Assembly: GCA_002402275.1 (NCBI GenBank)
Contig: DHFN01000051.1
Coordinates: 15,691-27,731, forward strand
DNA: 12,041 bases
Direction of reading: 5' to 3'
Origin: Anaerolineales bacterium UBA4823
GTDB lineage: Bacteria > Chloroflexota > Anaerolineae > Anaerolineales > UBA4823
The first letter of the stretch is position 1, and each line of letters opens with the position of its first letter. Of the stretch, positions 1-6,184 are shown in pieces. The notes below the pieces were generated by a model that was not told the origin of the DNA, did no database searches, and worked only from the letters and a program-made list of their open reading frames with translations. The position numbers were made by a program, and so were the translations under genes.

Positions 1-671
1 TCATCGGACCGAATGGCGCAGGAAAGACGACCATCTTCAATTTGATAACCGGAATATATCGTCCATCCGAAGGCACGATCACTTTAGCGGGGGAAAATTT
101 AGTTGGCTTAGAACCCCATCAGATTGCAGCTAAAGGACTAGGCCGCACTTTTCAGAATTTACAGTTATGGCGACATTTATCTGTTTTAGACCATGTTCGC
201 CTCTCTCAATATTCAAAAATTAGTTATGGTCTGGTAGGCGCATTTTTGGGCACATCCCTTCGTAATAAACAAGAGCGAGAAATCGAAGAAAGAGCTTATG
301 AGCTATTAGAATTAGTAGGTATCCGGCATCTCGCTGATCAAATTGTCACTAATCTGCCTTATGGCGCTCAACGTAGAGTGGAATTAGCCAGAGCATTAGC
401 TTTGGATCCAAAGATTCTTTTTTTAGATGAGCCTACAGCGGGGATGAATCCAGAAGAACTAATCGAAATGATGGCGATTATTCGCTATGTACATGATAAA
501 TTAGGATTAGCCATTTTTGTGATTGAACACCGTATGAAAGTAGTGATGGATCTCTGCGAACGAATTCAAACTCTAGTTTTCGGAGAAGTAGCTGCCGAGG
601 GAACTCCAGAGGAAATTCGTAATAATCCGATCGTAATAGAAGCCTATTTAGGCAAGGAGGTAGAGGCATGA
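1..671 (+). CDS. livG: Branched-chain amino acid ABC transporter ATP-binding protein LivG (5' end missing)
   Basis: This is one of the two cytoplasmic ATPase subunits that drive import of leucine, isoleucine and valine or related amino acids through the LivHM permease. The reading frame is already open at base 3 and begins inside the Walker A loop (GPNGAGKTT), so roughly the first 35-40 residues lie outside the window; 222 residues are visible. Next come a Q-loop region (GRTFQNLQLW), the signature loop in its LivG form (YGAQRRVELARALAL instead of LSGG), Walker B (ILFLDEPTAGMNPEE) and an H-loop His (VIEHRM, where many LivG proteins have EHDM). The end overlaps livF by 4 bp (ATGA), indicating translational coupling. 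The family is secure. The exact substrate is not, because urea and amide importers (UrtD) share the same fold. Confidence 0.9.
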   Translation, partial: IGPNGAGKTTIFNLITGIYRPSEGTITLAGENLVGLEPHQIAAKGLGRTFQNLQLWRHLSVLDHVRLSQYSKISYGLVGAFLGTSLRNKQEREIEERAYELLELVGIRHLADQIVTNLPYGAQRRVELARALALDPKILFLDEPTAGMNPEELIEMMAIIRYVHDKLGLAIFVIEHRMKVVMDLCERIQTLVFGEVAAEGTPEEIRNNPIVIEAYLGKEVEA

Positions 672-1384
672 TGTTGCTAGATATTGAAAATTTACGTGTA
701 TCGTACGATCGGATCAAAGCTCTGCACGGAATTAATTTTAAAGTCGAAGAAGGGGAAATTGTTTGTATCATTGGGGCAAATGGGGCTGGCAAAAGCACCA
801 CGTTACGAGCGATCTCACGCCTCGTAGAAGTTGAACCCGGTACAAAGATGACCTTTGCAGGAAAAAATTTGTTAGACTATGCTGCTGATAAAATAGTGAG
901 CGATTTAGGAATCTCGCACGTTCCCGAAGGTCGTCGCCTGTTTGGGAACCTATCCGTGTATGAGAATTTAAAATTGGCGGCTTTTGCTCGCAAAGATGCA
1001 AAAGGAGTCGAAGCGGACATTGAGCGGGTTTATACTATTTTTCCACGTTTAAGGGAACGCAACACTCAAAAAGCGGAAACTTTAAGTGGGGGTGAACAAC
1101 AAATGTTAGCTGTAGGTCGAGCTTTAGTAAGCGGCAAGAAAATGATGTTGCTGGATGAACCCTCGATGGGATTGTCACCCTTGATGATGATGAATGTCTT
1201 CGATGTTTTAAAAGATATCAACCGGAGTGGCACAACTATTTTGTTGGTTGAACAAAACGCACGGATGGCATTAAAATTTGCCAGCCGCGGTTATGTTTTG
1301 GAAACCGGTAATCTTGTTTTGGAGGGTGTATCCAAAGATCTCCTTGAAAACCCAGATGTAAAGAAAGCTTATCTAGGAGGATAG
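668..1384 (+). CDS. livF: Branched-chain amino acid ABC transporter ATP-binding protein LivF
   Basis: This is the second ATPase subunit of the high-affinity branched-chain amino acid importer and pairs with LivG on the cytoplasmic side. The 238-residue length is normal for LivF. Visible motifs are Walker A GANGAGKS (residues 36-43), the VPEGRRLFGNLSVYENL stretch typical of LivF, the signature LSGGEQQ (139-145), Walker B MMLLDEP (159-165) and VEQNA in place of an H-loop His, which is usual for LivF. The start is the ATG at 668, with AGGAGG at 655-660 seven bases upstream. This ATG overlaps the livG stop as ATGA. The gene is the last of its operon and is followed by a strong terminator. Its partner permease and binding-protein genes must lie to the left of the window. 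Confidence 0.92.
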   Translation: MMLLDIENLRVSYDRIKALHGINFKVEEGEIVCIIGANGAGKSTTLRAISRLVEVEPGTKMTFAGKNLLDYAADKIVSDLGISHVPEGRRLFGNLSVYENLKLAAFARKDAKGVEADIERVYTIFPRLRERNTQKAETLSGGEQQMLAVGRALVSGKKMMLLDEPSMGLSPLMMMNVFDVLKDINRSGTTILLVEQNARMALKFASRGYVLETGNLVLEGVSKDLLENPDVKKAYLGG

Positions 1385-1440
1385 AATCCCTTCTTTTCGA
1401 TAAAAGGATTTACCTACTAAAAAAGAAATCGAAAGAAGAT

Positions 1441-1490
1441 AATCATCCTGCAAGGTTGTTTTTAAGTGATAACCCGCAGGATGATTTTTT
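1441..1490 (+). terminator. Rho-independent terminator of the liv operon
   Basis: AATCATCCTGC (1441-1451) pairs perfectly with GCAGGATGATT (1476-1486), and the arm runs into T residues at 1485-1490. The 24-base interval can extend the stem through GGTT (1454-1457) with AACC (1471-1474). It lies 56 bp after the livF stop, so it should end the liv transcript. Confidence 0.85.
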
Positions 1491-1518
1491 AATACGATAG
1501 AATGACGCCTTATAGAAT

Positions 1519-1617
1519 ATTGTCCAAAAAGAAGGTTTTCACTCCGAGCGGTGGGCGGGGTCTTTCCATTTTACATCTCACGTCGCTCAATATGACAATT
1601 TTGATTTTTTAGACAAT
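1519..1617. repeat. 99-bp segment bounded by a 12-bp imperfect inverted repeat
   Basis: ATTGTCCAAAAA (1519-1530) is the inverted copy of TTTTTAGACAAT (1606-1617), with 11 of 12 positions matching. The interior is richer in G+C than its surroundings, and on the minus strand contains TGTCATATTGAGCGACGTGA, which resembles short dispersed repeats common in bacterial intergenic regions. It could be a degenerate MITE-like element, a large stem-loop, or chance in AT-rich DNA. No transposase or clear target duplication was seen. Confidence 0.3.
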
Positions 1618-1681
1618 CTCAGATACCCTGGTTGCTAAACAATCTTGGTTGCTGTACCAGAGGGAAACACCTGGTCTAGGT

Positions 1682-1687
1682 TATAAT
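1682..1687 (+). promoter_or_regulatory. -10 box of ppaC, consistent with a leaderless transcript
   Basis: A perfect TATAAT lies at 1682-1687, only seven bases before the ppaC ATG at 1695. Transcription would be expected to start at or within a base or two of that ATG. No Shine-Dalgarno sequence is present directly upstream (the bases are ATTAAAAAA). No good -35 hexamer lies 16-18 bases upstream of the -10 box, so an activator or a non-standard upstream contact may be needed. Confidence 0.6.
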
Positions 1688-1694
1688 TAAAAAA

Positions 1695-3047
1695 ATGTCA
1701 ACATCCTCTATTTATGTAATTGGTCATATTAACCCAGATACCGATACGATTGCGTCAGCGTTAGGATATGCTTGGTTGTTGAACCAACGCGATGGAACAG
1801 ATACGATCGCTGCCCGGGCGGGCCCATTAAATCCTCAAACTGGATGGGTATTGAAGCGTCTAAACCTCGATCCTCCCATACTCCTTACAGATGCTTCACC
1901 AAGATTTGAAGCGGTTTCCCAAAGATTAGACACCCTGCTTCCCGAAAGTCCTTTAAGTGAGGCGTGGGCATTAGCAGCCAGAACCGGCGGGCTAGCACCG
2001 ATTGTTTCCAGTGATGGCAGCCCTTTTGGATTAATCAGCGGTTTTAGTTTATTTGGATTTCTCATTGAAACTTTGGGTCCAAAACCTACTTTATCCAGTT
2101 CCAATTTTTCCGATTTATTATCCACGAGCTGCCTTGAAGCAGCAGATTCAACGATCCCAAAATTCCAGGCAAATGCATTTATTCGGGATGCCATCAATCG
2201 TATCCTCCGTGATAGCTATGATGAGTATTTTGTTGTAGATGAACAAGGTATTTATCTTGGGATTGCCCGCCAAAGTGATTTGCTCAATCCGCCACGTCTG
2301 AAAGTCATTCTTGTGGATCATAATGAACCTCGCCAAGCCATCGCCTCGCTGGAAGAAGCGGAATTAATCGAGATTTTGGATCATCACCGCTTAGGCAATC
2401 CCTATACTCACATGCCAATTCGCTTTAGTGTGGATATTGTAGGGTCAACTTCCACACTTGTAACCGAACGTACCGTAGATGCTGGTTTATCTCTTCCTCC
2501 TGCCTTGGCTGGATTACTCTTGGCTGGTGTCTTATCAGATACATTACTCTTGAAGTCACCAACCACAACCCCAAGAGACCATCAAGCGGTCGAAAAACTT
2601 TCTCGCTGGGCGTTTTCAGCAGGTTCACCCATTAAAGATGAAACAGTGGAAAACTTCGGGAAAGCAGTTCTATCTGCTGGGATGGGGTTAACAGAACGCG
2701 ATCCTTATGAAATTGTTAACACAGATGTAAAAGTATACGAGTCCGGTGGATTTAAATTTGCCATCGCCCAGGTGGAAGTAACCGATTTACTTTCCCTTAC
2801 CGAGAATTTAATCTCTCTTCAAAAAGCTCTCAATGAAATGCATGAGAGGAAAAATTTAGATTTTGCAGTTTTATTAGTCACTGATGTGGTGCGTGGTTCC
2901 AGCCGCTTGTTACTGAGTTCTGGTTCTCCACCTGTCCTGGATTATTTGCCTTACCCGGTGTTGCCCGATGGAACCCGGGATGCTCCCGGAATAGTTTCCC
3001 GGAAAAAACAATTACTACCTGTGGTTTTAGGTTTGCTTGAAGGATAA
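1695..3047 (+). CDS. ppaC: CBS-domain manganese-dependent inorganic pyrophosphatase (family II)
   Basis: This enzyme hydrolyses pyrophosphate to two phosphates in the cytoplasm, pulling biosynthetic reactions forward. At 450 residues it is far longer than a plain family II enzyme (about 310) because a regulatory insert splits the DHH domain. Metal-binding motifs are GHINPDTD (H11, D15, D17), VDHNE (D208), DHH (229-231) and SDT (D282). SPTTT follows, and the C-terminal DHHA2 substrate motif SRKK is at 435-438. Residues about 70-200 hold two CBS domains, which in characterised CBS-PPases bind adenine nucleotides and tune activity. The DRTGG domain found in some clostridial versions is not evident. 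The ATG at 1695 has no ribosome-binding site, and the mRNA is probably leaderless. It is convergent with alr across 18 bp. The family is firm; nucleotide regulation is inferred. Confidence 0.9.
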   Translation: MSTSSIYVIGHINPDTDTIASALGYAWLLNQRDGTDTIAARAGPLNPQTGWVLKRLNLDPPILLTDASPRFEAVSQRLDTLLPESPLSEAWALAARTGGLAPIVSSDGSPFGLISGFSLFGFLIETLGPKPTLSSSNFSDLLSTSCLEAADSTIPKFQANAFIRDAINRILRDSYDEYFVVDEQGIYLGIARQSDLLNPPRLKVILVDHNEPRQAIASLEEAELIEILDHHRLGNPYTHMPIRFSVDIVGSTSTLVTERTVDAGLSLPPALAGLLLAGVLSDTLLLKSPTTTPRDHQAVEKLSRWAFSAGSPIKDETVENFGKAVLSAGMGLTERDPYEIVNTDVKVYESGGFKFAIAQVEVTDLLSLTENLISLQKALNEMHERKNLDFAVLLVTDVVRGSSRLLLSSGSPPVLDYLPYPVLPDGTRDAPGIVSRKKQLLPVVLGLLEG

Positions 3048-3085
3048 AATAGAGTGGCAGCTTTTTCACATAAGGCTGGCACTCT
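3045..3085 (-). terminator. Hairpin between convergent ppaC and alr, terminator for alr
   Basis: AGAGTG-G-CAGC (3051-3061) pairs with GCTG-G-CACTCT (3075-3085) with one internal G-G mismatch. On the minus strand the stem is followed by ATTTTAT, so it fits an intrinsic terminator for the leftward guaB-alr transcript. On the plus strand no T run follows, so it is less convincing for ppaC. The alr stop codon (3066-3068) sits in the loop, and one arm codes for the last alr codons. Confidence 0.6.
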
Positions 3086-4202
3086 CGTTGAGATAAATCC
3101 GCGGAACTCTTTTTCCAATCCCACAAGCTACTTCATAATTAATTGTTCCCCAGGTCGTTCCTACGTCTTCGGCGGAAAGATGGTCTGAACCCTGGTAACC
3201 GATTATTACAACTTCATCCCCTGTCTGAGCATGGGGTATATGGTCTAATTGAACCATGCATTGGTCCATACAAACTCTTCCTACTACAGGTGCTCTAACG
3301 CCATGGATGAGGACTTGATTCCCCTGCCAGCGCCTGAAACCGTCTGCATATCCAATCGGGATTGTGCCGATTTTCTCTGTCTTAGTGGTCGTGTAAATAT
3401 GTCCATAACTAACTCCCCGACCCGCCGGGAGGGATTTAACGTGACTCAGGACAGTTTTCCATGTCAGGGCTGGTTTAAAAGTTGGAGGAAGAGGTGAATC
3501 TTTAGAAGGGGATAGCCCATACATCGCAATTCCTAAGCGTTCCAGGTCAAAAGCGGGGAAATAAGGGGAGATAGACGCTGCAGAGTTGGAGGTATGGATG
3601 AGGGTATTCGTAGATCGAAATCTTTCTAAATCACTCAGAGATTGTTGAAAAATTTCGAGTTGTTTCAATGTGGGTTGTGGATTGTTTTCATCAGCTCGGG
3701 CAAAGTGAGTGAAGATTCCTTCGAAGACTAAATTGGAGTTAAATGCAATTATTTCGCCCAAGGAAGAAACTTCTTCTGGTTGAGCTCCGATGCGGCTCAT
3801 TCCGGTATCGATTTTCAGATGCAATCGAGCAGGAATATGGATGGCTTGCGAGATTTCAAGGATATTCTGGATTTGGTCGCTGCGCCAAACGGTCATTGAA
3901 ATTTGGTTTTGAATGGTTAAAGCAATCTTTTGGGGAGGGAGATAGCCTAATAGTAGGATTGGTGCCTCAATCCCAGCTTGGCGTAATTCCATGGCTTCTT
4001 CAAAACGGGCAACTCCTAACCAGCTAGCGCCGGCTTGCAAGGCAGCTTTGGCTACAGCTATGGCGCCATGACCATACCCATCTGCTTTCACTACTGCCAT
4101 GATTTGTGCCTCTTTGAGGTCGCGCACAATTCTTACATTATTGCGAATGGCTTCCAAGTCAATTTCAACCCAGGTTGAATAAGAATTTTCCAAGCTTGGC
4201 AT
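3066..4202 (-). CDS. alr: Alanine racemase
   Basis: This PLP enzyme interconverts L- and D-alanine and so supplies D-Ala for peptidoglycan. The 378-residue length is normal. The N-terminal TIM barrel opens with VEIDLEAIRNN and carries the PLP lysine K39 in AVVKADGYGHG. Further active-site features are KIDTGMSRIG (R137), HTSNSAA (203-209), ERLGIAMYG (R222), the second catalytic base Y266 in GVSYGHIYT, IPIGYADG (282-288) and the substrate loop VCMD (M312, D313). The start at 4202 has GAGGAG (4213-4208), which overlaps the guaB stop. Nine bases separate the two genes, so they are very probably cotranscribed and coupled. The pairing of alr with guaB has no obvious metabolic logic beyond growth supply. 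The gene is intact. Confidence 0.95.
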   Translation of the reverse strand: MPSLENSYSTWVEIDLEAIRNNVRIVRDLKEAQIMAVVKADGYGHGAIAVAKAALQAGASWLGVARFEEAMELRQAGIEAPILLLGYLPPQKIALTIQNQISMTVWRSDQIQNILEISQAIHIPARLHLKIDTGMSRIGAQPEEVSSLGEIIAFNSNLVFEGIFTHFARADENNPQPTLKQLEIFQQSLSDLERFRSTNTLIHTSNSAASISPYFPAFDLERLGIAMYGLSPSKDSPLPPTFKPALTWKTVLSHVKSLPAGRGVSYGHIYTTTKTEKIGTIPIGYADGFRRWQGNQVLIHGVRAPVVGRVCMDQCMVQLDHIPHAQTGDEVVIIGYQGSDHLSAEDVGTTWGTINYEVACGIGKRVPRIYLNESASLM

Positions 4203-4211
4203 TTAGACTCC

Positions 4212-5657
4212 TCATAAAACGGTTACATCATGAACGCCTGATTCGATTTGTCCAGATCGGGTGATCTGAATAAATTCTGCCTTCTCAATTAATTCAGGGA
4301 GAGTTAAGGCACCGCAATAGCTCATTCCAGATCGAAGACCTCCCAATAACTGGTGTAGAACTTCCCTAAGATTTCCACGATAAGGGACGACTGCTTCAAC
4401 TCCTTCGGGGATGACTTCACTCCATTCATCCCAATCTATTTCAGACTGTTGCTCGACTTCACGCCGGGTAATATTTGCTGTCAAGGAAGCCATTCCCCGC
4501 ACTACTTTGTAATTTTGCCCATTGCGGAAAATGGTTGCACCTGGACTTTCTTTTGTGCCGCTCAACAAACTTCCAAGCATAACTGAACTGGCACCAGCTG
4601 CGAGAGCTTTGGTGATATCGCCTGAATTGCGAATCCCACCATCGGCAATGATGGGGATCCCAAGCTTTTTCCCAATTTCAGAGCATTCTTCAATTGCGGT
4701 TAGCTGAGGAATACCAAATCCTGTCACAATGCGAGTGATGCAAATGGAACCTGAACCTACCCCTACTTTTACAGCATCCGCGCCTGCTTGGGCTAGATCT
4801 TCTACCCCTTCTGCGGTGGCAACATTTCCTGCGATGACTGGCAGAGAAGGGATTTCTTTTTTAAGGATCCGCACCATTTCAAGAACCGAATCCATATGTC
4901 CATGGGCAACATCAACTACTAGTACATCTACACCCGCTTCAGCGCATGATTTTGCCCGTTCTAAATCGCTTGGATTCACACCAATTGCTGCACCTACCCG
5001 TAAACGCCCTTTTTGGTCTTTAGTTGCTTCAGGATGCTCATGAATTTTAAAGAGGTCTTGCGCAGTGACAAGCCCAACAATATGATCTTCCTTATCTACT
5101 AAAGGCAATTTTTCAATGCGATGTTGATACAGGGTATCTCGTGCGTTACTAAAAGGTTCATCTCTATGGGCAACTATTAAGCGAGCTCGGGGAGTCATAG
5201 CATTTTCGACCGGTACATCCATGGAGGGAGCGAGTAAAATATCTCTGGTGGTTAATAATCCGATTAAATGGTGCTCGTTATCTACCACGACCAAACCGCC
5301 GATATCGGATTCTTTCATTATTCGGCTTGCTTCTTCTAAGGTTGCTTTGGCAGAAATAGTTAAGGGGTGTTCAACGATAAAGCTTTCTGCCCGTTTTACG
5401 CGCTGAACCATCTCAGCCTGTTGAGGGATGGTCATAAAGCGATGTAAAATTCCAATTCCGCCAGCTCTTGCCATGGCGATTGCCATTTCACTTTCGGTCA
5501 CTGTATCCATGTTGGCACTGATAATTGGGATAGCCAGTTGAATCTGAGGTGTCAGCCAGGTATTGGTACGAATGTTTTTACGACTGGCGATCTTGGAATG
5601 TTTGGGCACCAGTAAGACATCGTCAAAGGTCAATCCAACTTTTTCGTGAATTTTCAT
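4212..5657 (-). CDS. guaB: IMP dehydrogenase-family protein with CBS domains (divergent flap)
   Basis: The expected role is NAD-dependent oxidation of IMP to XMP, the first committed step of GMP synthesis. I place the start at the ATG at 5657 (481 residues), preceded by GGAGG (5667-5663). A TTG four codons earlier overlaps that ribosome site. The order is TFDDVLL, barrel, two CBS domains (about 90-205), NVATAEGV, the catalytic loop GSGSICITR with C306 and T308, the ADGGIRNSGD phosphate site, the flap, EG (E418), GGLRSGMSYCGA and a C-terminal ESGVHD tail. Oddities: the usual GPGSICTTR reads GSGSICITR. In the flap, an ungapped alignment to E. coli GuaB from C305 puts Glu402-Gln403 where the catalytic Arg401-Tyr402 pair should be. 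General IMPDH/GMP-reductase family membership is firm; IMPDH activity itself is less so. Confidence 0.85.
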   Translation of the reverse strand: MKIHEKVGLTFDDVLLVPKHSKIASRKNIRTNTWLTPQIQLAIPIISANMDTVTESEMAIAMARAGGIGILHRFMTIPQQAEMVQRVKRAESFIVEHPLTISAKATLEEASRIMKESDIGGLVVVDNEHHLIGLLTTRDILLAPSMDVPVENAMTPRARLIVAHRDEPFSNARDTLYQHRIEKLPLVDKEDHIVGLVTAQDLFKIHEHPEATKDQKGRLRVGAAIGVNPSDLERAKSCAEAGVDVLVVDVAHGHMDSVLEMVRILKKEIPSLPVIAGNVATAEGVEDLAQAGADAVKVGVGSGSICITRIVTGFGIPQLTAIEECSEIGKKLGIPIIADGGIRNSGDITKALAAGASSVMLGSLLSGTKESPGATIFRNGQNYKVVRGMASLTANITRREVEQQSEIDWDEWSEVIPEGVEAVVPYRGNLREVLHQLLGGLRSGMSYCGALTLPELIEKAEFIQITRSGQIESGVHDVTVL

Positions 5658-5720
5658 GCTATCCTCCAATAAGCCTTTTCTTTAATAAATTTTCCCATTT
5701 CTTTGTTCTCTCTATTCTGT

Positions 5721-5849
5721 TTATAACCCAAGATATTGATTCATGATCACACCGACCAAACCGATTAACCACAATGGCAACAAAGGAAGTCTTCCCTTTC
5801 TTATGCCATTATATCCATGGTGACCATTAGGTTTACTGACTTTTTTCAA
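5721..5849 (-). CDS. Possible small membrane peptide (42 aa), hypothetical
   Basis: An open frame on the minus strand runs from a TTG at 5849 to TAA at 5721-5723, 63 bases before guaB on the same strand. It would encode a basic, glycine/histidine-rich head (KKVSKPNGHHGYNGIRKGR) followed by a hydrophobic segment (LPLLPLWLIGLVGVIM) and a short tail, the layout of a one-span membrane peptide. Against it: the only start is TTG, there is no Shine-Dalgarno sequence, and an upstream in-frame TGA prevents a longer form. It could be a real small protein, a remnant of a longer gene, or chance. I do not recognise the family. Confidence 0.3.
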   Translation of the reverse strand: MKKVSKPNGHHGYNGIRKGRLPLLPLWLIGLVGVIMNQYLGL

Positions 5850-6011
5850 TTCGACCGTTCATAGTTTATTTATATTTATTAAGGATTTATAGTTTAATGA
5901 CTCTTGTACAAATATTATTATAAACGGCTCGGGATGGTTACTCTGGTCGAATTTAACAATAATTATCGGAAAATCTTGGTTATTATTTTATTCTTTTCTG
6001 TAAATAATCGC

Positions 6012-6040
6012 TTGACAAGCCAGAACAAAATCATTAGAAT
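6012..6040 (+). promoter_or_regulatory. Sigma-70-type promoter of the aro operon
   Basis: A perfect -35 TTGACA (6012-6017) is followed after exactly 17 bases by TAGAAT (6035-6040), five of six matches to the -10 consensus. An AT-rich tract precedes the -35. Transcription should start around 6046-6048, giving a leader of about 165 bases before aroH. The promoter is near consensus, so regulation probably acts after initiation, at the downstream attenuator. Confidence 0.82.
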
Positions 6041-6062
6041 TATAAATGACCAGTAAATAATC

Positions 6063-6140
6063 ATGTTGAATTTATCTGTTTATTACCGCTATTTTTATTT
6101 TTACGGAAGCCAAAATTTGGCAGCCGTTGGCGGTGTTTAA
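6063..6140 (+). CDS. Tyr/Phe-rich leader peptide of the aro operon (25 aa)
   Basis: The short ORF begins with ATG at 6063, about 16 bases after the predicted transcription start, and stops at TAA 6138-6140. Residues 7-14 read YYRYFYFY: five Tyr and two Phe in eight codons (6081-6104), with no Trp anywhere. It ends GSQNLAAVGGV after the run. Such a run of regulatory codons in front of an intrinsic terminator and an operon making those amino acids is the hallmark of ribosome-mediated attenuation, as in the trp and pheA leaders of enteric bacteria. The peptide itself would have no function; its translation rate is the sensor. Caveats: there is no clear Shine-Dalgarno sequence in the short upstream leader, and T-rich DNA tends to encode Phe and Tyr by chance. 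The only in-frame start other than this ATG is the next codon, TTG. Confidence 0.75.
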   Translation: MLNLSVYYRYFYFYGSQNLAAVGGV

Positions 6141-6184
6141 GCGGATTGACATATACTAAAACTTAACCTGCGAAGTCAACGGCT
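6084..6184 (+). promoter_or_regulatory. Attenuator 1:2 and antiterminator 2:3 pairing segments
   Basis: Segment 1, TACCGCTA (6084-6091, inside the Tyr codons), can pair with TGGCGGTG (6128-6135): eight contiguous pairs with two G-U. Segment 2, AGCCGTTGGC (6122-6131), can instead pair with segment 3, GTCAACGGCT (6175-6184): ten pairs with one G-U. The 2:3 helix uses the loop and upper stem of the terminator, so the two cannot coexist. A ribosome stalled on the Tyr/Phe codons would cover segment 1 and free segment 2. A ribosome reaching the stop at 6138 would cover segment 2. A local palindrome, GCCAAAATTTGGC (6109-6121), may act as a small pause hairpin. Pairings are read by eye, not folded. 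Confidence 0.65.

Larger units (their letters stand above)
1385..1694. other. Intergenic region between livF and ppaC (310 bp)
   Basis: No coding sequence is supported here. From left to right it holds a weak hairpin-forming pair (CTTCTTTTCGAT at 1390-1401 with ATCGAAAGAAG at 1428-1438, one bulged T), the liv terminator at 1441-1490, a segment bounded by an inverted repeat at 1519-1617, two copies of GGTTGCT (starting at 1630 and 1647), a short ACCAG/CTGGT inverted repeat (1656-1660 and 1671-1675, approximate) and the ppaC -10 box. The two GGTTGCT copies and the ACCAG/CTGGT dyad sit where a repressor or activator of ppaC could bind, but nothing identifies one. Confidence 0.55.

Noticed and set aside
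42..44. TTG at 42 as the livG start
   Set aside because: The frame is open to the window edge and encodes the Walker A loop before this point, so the gene begins outside the window.
4522..5406. Several open frames opposite guaB on the plus strand
   Set aside because: They lie entirely antisense to a well-conserved gene, show no recognisable motifs and have no ribosome sites. The same holds for short frames opposite livF, ppaC, alr, tyrA, aroA and aroE.
5658..5669. Upstream TTG start for guaB giving 485 residues
   Set aside because: The GGAGG ribosome site (5667-5663) lies inside those extra codons and is correctly spaced for the ATG at 5657, which also gives the standard IMPDH N-terminus.
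6000..6062. Direct repeat GTAAATAATC at 6000-6009 and 6053-6062 flanking the promoter
   Set aside because: Tempting as paired operator sites five helical turns apart, but a repeated 10-mer is quite likely by chance in AT-rich DNA of this length. It has no dyad symmetry.
6146..6174. Second TTGACA (6146-6151) as an additional promoter just before aroH
   Set aside because: The bases at the correct -10 distance (around 6168-6174) are G+C-rich and fall in the terminator stem. The nearby TATACT (6152-6157) abuts the TTGACA and cannot pair with it as a promoter.
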